Shown here in pieces: positions 1 through 25,639 of a stretch of 64,000 nucleotides of DNA (within the stretch, counting starts at the first letter, position 1; each line of letters opens with the position of its first letter). Made by a program: the position numbers and the translations under genes. Location of the stretch: the NCBI GenBank assembly GCA_963662155.1, contig OY759267.1, positions 37,144,778 to 37,208,777 of the forward strand, read 5' to 3'. Source of the DNA: Lamellibrachia columna (Eukaryota; Annelida; Polychaeta; Sabellida; Siboglinidae). The notes under the pieces were generated by a model. That model had not been told where the DNA came from and searched no databases. It worked only from the letters and a program-made list of their open reading frames with translations.

Positions 1-336
1 AATTATTCATTACTTTGTGTGATAATAAACTGTTTTGAAGGACACTAATTACAGTAACACTGGCCTATGAAAGTATCCTACTTTCATTGTTTTTTAAAGT
101 GTTGTTTTACGGGTTGCCATTTTGATGTTCGCATTAAATGCAGTCTCAAATTTTTTTTAAATCATTTTAGACTAAAGAAATAAAATGCACCTAGAATGGC
201 GTCGTATGGAAATTCTATCCTGGATATTGTTGTTTTTTTAAATAAATTTTTTTTGACATTTCATCCAAAAAGCAGGACCAGGAGAGAATATTTGTCTTCC
301 TGACTTTTTCCTTACTTGTGAACCCTAATTAAACAA
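1..336. other. AT-rich stretch, nothing recognised
   Basis: AT-rich with homopolymer T runs. I see no exon with splice sites, no repeat unit and no transposon terminus. Confidence 0.5.
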
Positions 337-894
337 GTGAGTGGTCTGTTTGCAGGATTCCGACGGCCGATACAGGTGTACACCAAGTCAGTACATGGGT
401 CAGTTCACACAATGACGCCATCGATCCAGAACCTAGCTCGCAGTTCCACATCGACACCAAATACCGACACGGAATCATCGAAATGGCTGACCCCAGCGTT
501 CAGCGTTTACTGTGACTCGTCGTGTGCCACGACCCCGAACTTTGAGATCGGTTCTGGCAGCGGACTAACGCCATGTTCCAGTATGACATGCTCTAGTGTG
601 ACGGGTACGCCGACTTACCAGGCGTGGTCAGCGAATGTGACTGATTCTGACAGTGCCATGCAGTTCGTGTCAGAGTCGTGCAGCGGCTGTGCGGACAGTG
701 CATCAAACACGCCGCTGCATGGGTTTGATTTCAGCGGCGTGGTAACGGAGGCAGTCCATGCAAACTGTTCACCGGTGAGCAGCCACACGCACGCTCGTGA
801 AGGCGGCATTGATGAGCAGCAGCGTCATCCTGGAGAGGATCGACCAGGTGAGCATGGCGCTTCCACGGAGGAGAACGATCCACATGCAGATTAA
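337..894 (+). other. unassigned GC-rich open segment, possible exon or decayed gene piece
   Basis: This block is clearly more GC-rich than its AT-rich surroundings and has one plus frame open for 185 codons, rich in Ser, Thr and Cys. A good acceptor (TGTTTGCAG, ending at 355) lies at the left. A strong donor (GACCAG/GTGAGC, about 849/850) lies inside the right end, but in a different frame. A second plus frame (about 372-509) also reads plausibly before a stop, so the segment may be a frameshifted gene remnant. The minus strand also carries a donor-like GCCTG/GTAAGT near 620. I recognise no domain and assign no function. Confidence 0.3.
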
Positions 895-1151
895 CATGGC
901 AGCAAATGGAGACTTGTTGAAGGCAGCACACCGATGTGGCGACGCAGTAGCAGTGTTGCAAAATATATGCAATATGAATTTTTATGCCAATATTGTTTAG
1001 GCGTGCTTCTGATAACTTTGTTGTTTCTCGTATGTTTGTTTTTATTTTGTATAGTGATGTCCAAGGAAGGTACTTTGTACCGTGTGGCACTGGCCACTGT
1101 GATTACATGTGCTGACTACATCATTGTGACAAGATTATATATGCTTAATGT

Positions 1152-1993
1152 CAGACCTGGGTTCAATTCATTTTTATCAATTTCAATTCCAATTCTTCAT
1201 GTATTTATTAAGGATCAATTCAATGTACTGACAAACAGGATGAATCCAATTCATTTTTATTCAATTCAAATTCAATTCAACAACATCGCTTAATAAAGAC
1301 TAAACTGTATGGTGGAATATTATAATGGTAGCACTGTCTAGCAGTAGAACTATGCCACCAGTTAATGCATGCATTACATATAAAACTATAGATAGTGTAT
1401 CAACTTTGACAAAACTAGCACACAAGCAACATAGTGCAACCACTAAAATTAGAGGCAATATCTAATGAACCACCAATCTGCAACACAATTAGTTTATTCG
1501 ATTGATCTGTTCAAAGTTAATAGCAATTGTATTAGATCCGCAAGTTATATATAATAGTCTACTACTATTGTATTACATGCAAGCTTAAAGTGTTTTATTT
1601 GCGTCTTATTCATTTGTTAATACATATGGTAACAGCCAGAGAGCAATACACAATTCACAGACAATGGCTGAGCCATCATTCAAACAACATGGAAAGACCT
1701 CTAAGCTATTAAGTTTATGGTTTCAGAAAATACCTGATTAAGGGTTAGCAAGCTAAATACTCCCATTTTGTTGTGTTGCCACATAAAGGGCATAGCTTCA
1801 GATCTCTACAGGCAGACCAATTACATGTGTTTAGTAGGTGCTACAACCTCTATTAAAAATATATATATACCGTTTTATATTAATTGATCAATTCATTCAA
1901 CTAATTTAGAAGTTTGTGGACTTCAATTCCAATTCAATATGAATTTTTTTATCAAATCAGTTCCCATTCAATTCAGAATTGACCCCAGGTCTG
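1152..1993. mobile_element. non-autonomous hAT-like element (MITE)
   Basis: The element starts CAGACCTGGGTTCAATTC and ends with the complementary GAATTGACCCCAGGTCTG, so it has terminal inverted repeats with CAG/CTG ends. It is flanked by CTTAATGT (1144-1151) and CCTAATGG (1994-2001), an 8-bp target duplication with two mismatches, as in hAT elements. The subterminal regions are filled with short degenerate TTCAATTC repeats on both sides. No transposase reading frame is present, so it would need a transposase supplied elsewhere. Length is 842 bp. Confidence 0.65.
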
Positions 1994-2001
1994 CCTAATG
2001 G

Positions 2002-2496
2002 TAACACGAGTCATCAATGCTCTCACCCATACATTTTGATTTTGAAGACATATCACAGTTAAAATCTAGTAGTATGATAAGTTGGAATTTTGGATAATTG
2101 CTAAACTATCTTTGTGGCATCATTGTTTTGGTACAGATTATTTGGTTGTGAAAACTGGCAGTGGCAGGTGTATATAATGTCTTGGATGAATCTTTGTTTC
2201 TTGATCATGAAGGTCTGTCCGCTTAGTTTCATATATGCAATTGCGACATTCCGCCTGCTAAATGTTGCTGACGAAAGCATGACTTGGATGACGACTACTT
2301 TGTTCTATCGCGAGGCAGCTGTAGAAATGCGATGTTGCTGTAAATGGATATATAACCTGTTATGCTGCCGTTGTTGATATATTTCTCCTATAATAATTGT
2401 TCCTGTTCATTTTTGAATAAAAAATTATTAGTTTGTTTTTGTTGTTTGCGATTCTTTGCCTTTATATATCTTGTTGTCATTAGAATAATTTTTTTC
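2002..2496. other. no supported feature
   Basis: AT-rich unique sequence. A short open frame exists at 2114-2377 on the plus strand but has no recognisable domain or splice context. Confidence 0.4.
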
Positions 2497-2790
2497 CCCA
2501 TTAAAGGTCCTTCCTCAATTCTTGTTCCCATTAAAGGTCCTTCCTCAATTCTTGTTCCCATTAAAGGTCCTTCCTCAGTTCTTGTTCCCTTTAAAGGTCC
2601 ATCCTCAGTTCTCATTCCCATTAAAGGTCCTTCCTCAATTCTCATTCCCATTAAAGGTCCTTCCTCAGTTCTTGTTCCCATTAAATGTCCTTCCTCAATT
2701 CTTGTTCCCATTTAAGGTCCTTCCTCAATTCTTGTTCCCATAAAAGTTCCTTCTTCATTTCTTGTTCCCATTAAAGGTTCTTCCTCAATT
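2497..2790 (+). repeat. 30-bp minisatellite, about 10 copies
   Basis: The unit begins CCCATTAAAGGTCCTTCC and continues TCAATTCTTGTT. About ten near-identical copies run head to tail and decay toward the right end. Because 30 is a multiple of three, the array reads as a 10-residue protein repeat on both strands. There is no independent support for translation. Confidence 0.9.
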
Positions 2791-3002
2791 AAATTTTTTT
2801 CTCAGTCTTCTCGTTTAAGAATCATTTGTTGAAAAAAATGTAGTATCCACAACATTAGACCTCATTTGTTCTAATGTGTTATTTAGTCTTCATGAAATTG
2901 CCGGATAAGTTTTTTGTGAATAGCCTTAGAAATTACTCCTCATTGATAACCTTACTAAATAAGAGACAGATTTGCCAAATATTGACCAAAAGATTGTGAT
3001 TT

Positions 3003-3105
3003 AGCAAGCTTGTCATCCAACTTGACAAGATTGCCATACAAAGCTACACACTCTAGATGGCAAATGGACAAGGAAACTTATTAAAGAGTCCAACAGTGTT
3101 TTGGA
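3003..3105 (-). mobile_element. CR1-like retrotransposon 3' tail remnant
   Basis: Read on the minus strand, this matches the 3' untranslated tail after the reverse transcriptase stop at 37197: both have a TGTTGGACTC motif, then TTCCTTGTCCA, TTGCCATCT and a final ATGGCAA-TCTTGT. Only about 100 bp remain, as expected of an extreme 5' truncation of the same family. Confidence 0.6.
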
Positions 3106-3119
3106 TAATTGATCATATG

Positions 3120-3608
3120 GCTACAAGCAATTATGTAGTAATGCAAGATACACACGTTTTGTGTAATAGCATACACCACGTACTGGTACATACAATATGA
3201 TACTTTTTGTGTAGTGACACCAAGCACAGCTGTAGATACAATCAACCTGTGTAAATATGTGTAATAACACCAGATACAAACAACCCGTGTAAATGTGTTG
3301 TGTAATAACATCAGATACAAACAACCTGTGTAAATAAGCAGGGAAATAAAGCCTGATACGTATTATGCTGTGTAATAAAACAAGATGCATAAAATGTGTA
3401 AAACACTGTGTAATAACACCTAAAACATACAATATTGTAAGTGTGTTGTGGAGTAACACCTCATACACACAACATTATAAGTGTTGTGAAGTAACACCTC
3501 ATACACACAACATTATAAGTGTTGTGAAGTAACACCTCGTACACACAACATTATAAGTGTTGTGGAGTAACACCTCATACACACAACATTATAAGTGTTG
3601 TGAAGTAA
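3120..3608. repeat. degenerate TGTAATAACACC-type repeats ending in a 38-bp array
   Basis: The motif GTGTAATAACACC recurs irregularly from about 3120. From about 3453 it becomes a regular 38-bp tandem (GTAACACCTCATACACAC then AACATTATAAGTGTTGTGAA), with four copies spaced exactly 38 bp (3453, 3491, 3529, 3567) and a fifth fragment at 3605. Confidence 0.75.
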
Positions 3609-4025
3609 CAAAACCTGCTGAAATGTTTTCCATAGATTCACATATAATGATGTGAAACTGTTTCTGAGAACGCCAGGCGCACATATTTATCTCAATATTT
3701 TGTGTGATAACGTACAAAACGTACAAACATAAAACATACATCTGTGTTGTGCGACACCACCAGCTATACACTCGTTAGGTGCCCATGTACTAGGCGCGAA
3801 AATTAGCATTATATAAGCCAATTCGATGATAAATAACGAACAATGAATTTGATAAAAATTTGTGCATGCCAGGTGTGGACAACTTAATCTTATAACATCT
3901 AAATCGAATGTTTGCTTTTAAAGAGATTCTTTTTTCTAATAGTGTCCACAGATAAATATTTTCAAACCCATATTCCACAAAAATGTGCTCGTGCGAAAAT
4001 ATAGTATGGCAGTACACTGAATTAC

Positions 4026-5020
4026 CAATAACCGACCACCCTCCTTATCCAACCAGTCACCCAAACACCCTGCTTCTCCCATCAACAACCAACCCTGCAT
4101 ATCCCACCAATCACCCACCATCCTCCTTATCCCACCAATCACCCACCATCCTCCTTATCCCACCAATCACCCACCCACCTCCTTAACCAACCAATCACCC
4201 ACCCTCCATATCCCATCAACCGCTCTCCCACCCTCCTTAACCCACCAATTACCCACCCAACTCCTTATCCCACCAATCACCCACCCTCATCCTCACAATC
4301 ACCCACCCACCCTCCTTATTCCACCAAATACCTACCCACACTCCTTACCCAAACAATCACCCACTCTCTTTATCCAAACAATCAACATCCACCCTCCTTA
4401 TATCACCAATCACCCACCCTCCATATCCCATTAATCGCTCTCCCACCCTCCTTAACCCACCAATTACCCACCCAACTCCTTATCCCACCAATCACCCACC
4501 CTCATCCTAATAATCACCCACCCTCCTTATCCAAACAATCATCTTCCCTCATTACCCAAACAATCACCCACCAACCCTCCGTATCCCACCAATCGCCCAT
4601 CCACCCTCCTTATCCCACCAATCACACATCCACCCACCCTCCTTATCCACACAATCACCCCATCCTCCTTATTTAAGCAATCACCCACCCGCCCTCCTTA
4701 TCCCACCAATCGCCCATCCACCCTCCTTATCCCACCAATCACCCATCCACCCACCCTCCTTATCCACACAGTCACCCCATCCTCCTTATTTAAGCAATTA
4801 CCCACCCTGCTTATCCCACCAATCAGCCACCTACCTCCCTTATCCCATCAACCATCTACTCACCCTCATTATCCAATCACTCACCCACCCTCCCTCATTA
4901 TCCCATCAATCATCCACCCATCCCTTATCTTTCTAATTGCCCACCCATCTTCCTTATCCTACCAATCACATACCCACCCTCCTTGTTCTACCAATCACCC
5001 ACCCACCTTCCAACCACCCA
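4026..5020 (+). repeat. about 1-kb pyrimidine-rich minisatellite
   Basis: A long irregular tandem of CCACCCTCC-TTATCCCACCAATCACCCA-type units of variable length, with larger blocks also repeated (for example around 4240 and 4460, and around 4600 and 4710). It lies directly downstream of the stop codon of the minus-strand gene ending at 5041, so it may form part of that gene's 3' untranslated region. Confidence 0.85.
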
Positions 5021-5040
5021 TCCAGATCACGAGACGTCAA

Positions 5041-19974
<14,934 letters not shown>

Positions 19975-20336
19975 GGATAGTGTTTCTGAAGGAGGTCTCC
20001 CGGATTGCTTGAGGAGCTGGGCGTGTGTGAGCTGCATTATCGTTCGTTGATTCACTGTGTACACCAACAACATCAGAGTCAAACAATACATGGAAATCTC
20101 ATTCACACATGTATCTTGGTATGCCATATTACATTTAGACTGAGAACCTACATCTGAAAAAAAAGTTGCACGCAGCGCAATAAAGTTAATGAGTTACACG
20201 GAACAGTTGCATGGAAAAGGAAATAACACTATCATTAGGCACAATTCAGGGGTATGCACAACTGAAAAATCATTGGCAATGTCACACACTCCATTAGCAA
20301 ATAATTTATGTATTTACTCCGTGGAACACAACCGTC

Positions 20337-20523
20337 GACACGGGCTTCGATGACCACGTCGCTTGGTTCGATGGCAAGAGGGCCTCGCAGGCGAGCTGCC
20401 AGTGCTAGGATACAGGTAAGAAGTTTTGATCTGTTTCTGCTGACCGGTATCCTAGCACCGGTAGCTCGCTTGCGAGGCCCGCTTGCCTTCGAACCGAGCG
20501 GCGTGGTCGTCGATGCCCGTGTC
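20337..20523. repeat. long imperfect inverted repeat (77-bp arms, 33-bp spacer)
   Basis: The arm at 20337-20413 (starts GACACGGGCTTCGATGACCA) pairs with the arm at 20447-20523, with about 87% identity. Both are GC-rich inside AT-rich DNA. Both strands stay open across the palindrome and encode similar Arg/Ala-rich peptides. A donor-like CAG/GTAAGA follows the left arm in the spacer. Confidence 0.85.
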
Positions 20524-20640
20524 ACTGCCTGTTTTCTACGGACTGATGGCATCAACATAGCTTCCACTACTGGGAATAACATTGGTACAGCATCCTCTTT
20601 CAATGAGATTTGTGTACCAGGATAACCCAGGGCTGCCATC
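20524..20640 (-). pseudogene. THAP-domain C-terminal remnant, copy 1
   Basis: The minus strand reads SLKEDAVPMLFPVVEAMLM. The AVPxxFP motif closes the THAP zinc-binding domain. The N-terminal C2CH cysteines are not found beside it. Nearly the same sequence recurs at 25465-25560, so this is probably a transposon-derived fragment rather than a host exon. Confidence 0.5.
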
Positions 20641-20649
20641 TTATCCGGG

Positions 20650-21075
20650 TCGCCATCGAAAAATTTGCAGATGACACAAAAGTATTCAGAAAGGTTACAA
20701 ATGATACAGATAAACAGAGTTTACAGGACGATCTAGATAAATTAGTTAAATGGTACGAAAAATGGCAAAAGTGATTCAATTTTGGGAAGTGTAAATGTAT
20801 ACACATAGGACATGGAAACATGGACGAAGAATATAAAATGGGGGATGCTGTACTAGGTAGAACCACACAAGAAAAAGACTTAGGAGTAACATTTAGTGCT
20901 GACATGAAAGTGTCAGAGCAACGTGGAATTGCTGCTTCAAAAGGAAATCAAATTCTAGGGCTAATTAGGAGAACTATCATGTATAAGGAGAAACAGCTAA
21001 TTGTACCCCTGAACAAAGCAATAGTTAGACCACATTTGGAATATTGTATTCAAGCATGGAGGCCGTTTGCATTTA
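20650..21075 (+). mobile_element. CR1-like reverse transcriptase fragment
   Basis: Starts at the catalytic box (KFADDTKVFRK), continues FNFGKCKCIHIGHGN, EKDLGVTFSADMKVSEQ, KGNQILGLIRR and RPHLEYCIQAWRP, then stops abruptly. One in-frame stop lies near 20773. Same family as 35807-37310 but truncated at both ends. Confidence 0.8.
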
Positions 21076-21180
21076 ATTAAAAAACATTTGGATTTACATT
21101 TCATTAAAAACATTTTCATTTGCATATGATTAAAAAACATTTGCATTTGCACTTGATTAAAAAACATTTGCATTTGAATG
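21076..21180. repeat. short TTGCATTT(GA)TTAAAAAACAT tandem
   Basis: Three to four imperfect copies of a unit of about 27 bp directly follow the truncated reverse-transcriptase fragment and may represent junction or tail expansion. Confidence 0.6.
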
Positions 21181-24049
21181 ATAGTTGATGCCTTTAATCC
21201 AAATTTCTCACTTGGCTGCATGTTGCCAGCCCCAAATGTTTACTTTAGACAGATTTGCAGAATGCATGATTAGCAATCAACCTATCTCCCTACCAATGAA
21301 CATGTAAAAGGTCCTTCAATTCCTGCCTGAATGACCAGCCCACCCCAGTTGGTAGTGATTGTGTGCTCACCTACGCTAAACTTATCTGTGAAATGCAATC
21401 AGTTAAGTTCAGGCAGCCTTTTGAAATCCATGGCCACAAATTATCAGAAATATTTTTGGTATTTACAGTGTATCTCGATTTAAAGCAGTATTTACCATGT
21501 AATCGTCTTAGCAATGATGCATTACATTTAATAATTTTGATTGCTTGGATTATTCTCACCCAGAATTTGATCATTCTCAAGCACACAATAACACTAAGAC
21601 TAAGCATGCCAGTTTCACCGTAGTAACCATAATCACCATATACCATACGACACCATACACTTAACAGTTTTGTTAATGAATGACATTATATGCTCACTGT
21701 TGTTTGTATTTCATTTGAGTAATTATGTCACTACACTATTTCTTCCTACCAAGTGCTAAGTTTCTGCTACAGATAGTAAAGCCCAAGTATTTCTTACTAA
21801 CCAAATATGCCAGACCATTCAGGTCTTATCTCATTGTCTTTCTGAATGGAAAGGTTTATTTACCGAGATTGGCCAATTGTGGCCAATATTATTTGATTCT
21901 AATGTTTGATACTGGGGTGTTTTGGTGCAACTATTACTTTACTTTTTACACAAGTCAACTTTCAAGTTGTATAGGCAACCAAGCCTTCCCGTGGTCCACG
22001 GGAATTACGTATGCACTAAAATCAGTGTTCGAAATGACCACTGACTCTTGGGGGTCCACTAAAAATATTGGTCACCCCCAACACAAATCTTCTTAAAAAG
22101 TCTACTATTCAGGCACTGTAATGGCTTTTAGCGTCTACTTGTTTGAAAAAATTTGGTTGCTATCATAGCGACATGTAGTTATTTCGACCTGTAGTTATTT
22201 TACCAACTTAGGTTGAATGCACTTGTTATAAGTCGCTCTGGATAATAGCGTCTACCAAATGGCAAAATTGTAAATTGTGTCTAAACCATTGTTACTGGAG
22301 TAATTCACTTACAGACAGTGCTATGTAATTCTGAGAAGTAAAATGCCAAGGTAAAATGTGCCTCAACTAGACACTCATTGGTGGCAGTACTGCAGACACC
22401 CAACAGATTGTAAAGAGCATACCGTGTATATATGAAAAGCAGAGTAATATATGAATTCTAACAGGAGTGCACACCGTTTATCTAATTTATGTAGACATAT
22501 CAATACGTATCGCTGAATCATGATGAGTTAAATGCTCTACTGAACACTCGCCGACAGACAAGCAGAGGTGTTTGTCGAACCGGGGAAAGGTGATTAATAT
22601 TGCATTGGTACGCGATGTCGTACCTATAGATGAGAGTTGTATTATTTATCTCTATTTCGAAATCACGTCAGGGCTGACTGCTGAATGAAGTAGGTAGAAG
22701 GTCCTGACGTGAGACGGTTATGAGAGACCGGTAGCAGTGAAGTTACAAGATGGCGCCCTTAACCACAGAACACACACTCATTAATGGCATGAGTGGAACG
22801 ATTTAAGATGTTTGTTAACATAGATTAACTGAATAACAACAGAGTGAGCTGAATGAATCAGCTAAGCTACCAACATAATGATGTCGAGTCCTGCGAAAAC
22901 GGTCGAATTCTTGTTGCGAAATCGATCGAGTTCTGCGAAAAACGTCGAGTTCTGCGAAAACCGTCGAGTTCTAGCACAGACGAACCAGAGTAGCCTCACA
23001 CGCTGCAACAGATGAAGAGTAATTACATCGGTACAACTATAAAATGTGGGACCCCCAAGCTTACATTTTTCTTTCTCATGGGACGTCCCTCGTGCCTTAT
23101 AAGGGGAGGGGTCCTTTATACCAATCGGTAACGGCGAAAACACCCTATGCAACGTGGCGACGAAACAGCCTCGTCCCATTGCAAGTTCTACGTGGAGATA
23201 CCTCTTTTTCGAAACGATACACCATATATTTTGTTTTATCAAGCTTCTAAAGGAGAAAAGTTATTAAAGCCAAAAAGCAGCGCCTCTATTAGCATCAGCG
23301 TGTCAGTGGCTTATCGAGGGAATTATTATGGAAATAGGTTGTGTACCATTTTAAATAGTTCCATTTCCAGATCTGTTAGCCGTTTTGATACATTATTCGC
23401 TTTGGAGACATGCATTCCTTGCAATAAAGTATGGTGATTAATCACAAGTTGTCAGGTGTTGCTCCATCTGTCACGTGTTACATCTCTCATTTTGAGTGCC
23501 AGAGCCAATTGAAATCCATGCTTCTTGGCGTCATTGATTCATACGCATACATGAATGCGTCTACCAGAATAAAACATCTACAGTCTTAGCCTTCTAAAAG
23601 ACGTGGAATGCTATTGATACTGGCTACGACGTGCTTTCTAACATGCGATGGGATGTACAAAGTGATATTTGACAGTGGAAATATATTTTAGCTGGGTTTG
23701 TTGTACATAACATAGCGATACGACACACTGTCAATAGAATACACCATTGTATATACCTCTACATATCATCTGGATACATACAAGCTGGTTTTATTTGTCC
23801 GTAACACCAGTGACAAAATTGTGATGACGACATGACTAATGGAACATTGATATTACACGAATCTGCCAGATTCAACTATGTCTACTCAGTATGTCTTCGT
23901 CTAACAGGTGATAATTCATATTAACCACAACAGAATATATAGCAAAGAACACAAACGTACCCACAATAACGCATTGTAATGTTTCAAATTATAATTATTG
24001 ATAAAACAGATGTGAGTGTGCTTTAGGGAAATACGCCTGCATAAAGGAT
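21181..24049. other. no supported gene
   Basis: AT-rich sequence. The only structure noted is a short 18-bp tandem (GTCGAGTTCTGCGAAAAC) at about 22880-22975. Confidence 0.4.
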
Positions 24050-24310
24050 TCATTGCGATACCTTCGTCAACACTAATGGATATGATCATCACTGCCATGT
24101 AACCTAGCGTGTTCGTGACTACGGACCACAGCTGCAGGTAGATCGTGACTACGGACCACAGCTGCAGGTAGATCGTGACTACGGACCACAGCTGCAGGTA
24201 GATCGTGTACATGTCATAGCCATAATATAATTTGCCATATTCGCTTAAACAAAGTCACTAACCTTCAGAGCTTGTAGCAAGTCAAGGCCGTAACTTGTTG
24301 TAGAATGTTG
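24050..24310. repeat. local duplication unit with 30-bp triplication
   Basis: GTGACTACGGACCACAGCTG plus CAGGTAGATC is present three times in tandem (24115-24206). The surrounding 260 bp, including TTGCGATACCTTCG and ACCTTCAGAGCTTG, recurs diverged at about 25150-25310, with a third partial copy at 25345-25410. Confidence 0.7.
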
Positions 24311-24503
24311 GCTATACGTCGGACAAAATTGCGTATGGCAGCGCATGCCACGTTATGTTACAAAGACGTCATGTCGTACAGACGCGCGTACCAGGTCTAC
24401 GGTAAATAGATACGTGGATGTTGTATCCACGGGGATCGATTTATTATACCGTGACTCTCTTTGTGTGGTTATAATGATATAATTAATAGTGCACTGTAAC
24501 GCA

Positions 24504-24570
24504 ACGAGGGAGGGAGGGAGGGAGGGTGGGTGGGTGGGAGGAAGGGAGGGATGGATGGAGAGTGGGAGGG
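24504..24570 (+). repeat. (GGGA)n purine-rich simple repeat
   Basis: GGGA and GGGT units form a G-rich strand of about 65 bp that might form quadruplex structures. Confidence 0.8.
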
Positions 24571-25397
24571 ACACAGAGGCAAAGATTGGCTTGCAGTTTT
24601 TCTGCTACGCGCACCGTTTGCATACTGTTTCACGAATGATACACAGTTTCCCACAGTATTCATAATCTACACCCAAGTCGACCCTTATCCGACACACAAT
24701 AGTAGGGTGGGGAGTAGAAATAAACGGATTGAATGACCCCTAATCTAACAATAAGTACACCATAATTTTAATTGGTATCTGACTCGGGTGACGGTCAATT
24801 CGGGCATACCTCATATCTAGACTTTGGACTTGGAAATAATCGGTAAATGAAAATTATTTTCATAATTCACGACCTCAAAACAAGATTGCTGAATACTATT
24901 TACCAGGTATGTCTTTCTGAATATATAATATTTTTTGTATTTCCAGGCTGAACGTTGGAAAGGTCATCTGCAAGGAGTAGAAAACAACTAAAGGTGGCCA
25001 TTGGCTCAGTAGCAGAAGCACTACTGGAGTTGACATCCAACATGACTGAGCTTGATACTGAAAGACACTCTTAAATGTACAGGAGCTCAGTTCAAATACC
25101 CCTGCATAAAGAATTCAGAGGGTATTGCCTGATACACAGACCTTTCAGCACCATTGCGATACCTTCGCCAACACTAGTGGACAAGATCACCACTGCCATG
25201 TAAACTAGCGTGTTCGTGGCTACGGACCACTGCTCCAGGTAGATCGTTTAATAGCCATAATCTAATTTGCCATATTCGTTTAACTAACCTTCAGAGCTTG
25301 CTGAATCTGTTCAAGAGTAGACAAGAGTAAAAAGATCTGAAGGTCATAGCCATCATCTAATTTGACATACTCGTTGAAATATTGTAATATCTCACCT

Positions 25398-25600
25398 TCA
25401 GAACTTGCTCAATGTATCCAGATCAATAAACAGATACTCCGCGACTCTCTTGGTTTTTTTATAATGATATATTAATAGTTCCTGTATTCTACGGATTGAC
25501 GGCATCAACATAGCTTCCACTGCTGGGAATAATGTTGGTACAGCATCCTCTTTCAACCAGATGTCTTCTCCGGGTCGCGAACGAAACAAGTGTTCCCAAA
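25398..25600 (-). pseudogene. THAP-domain remnant, copy 2
   Basis: The minus strand reads WLKEDAVPTLFPAVEAMLM, closely matching copy 1 at 20524-20640, and keeps the THAP-terminal AVPTxFP motif. Upstream coding on the minus strand does not show an intact C2CH zinc-binding module. Confidence 0.5.
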
Positions 25601-25639
25601 GTGAGCCAAGCAAAGCCGGCTGTGCCTCGTTCGTGCGCT

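Noticed and set aside
3453..3608. Regular 38-bp repeats that might suggest a CRISPR array
   Set aside because: Units are directly contiguous with no unique spacers and the context is a eukaryotic genome, so this is a minisatellite. The same applies to the 30-, 40-, 47- and 52-bp arrays.
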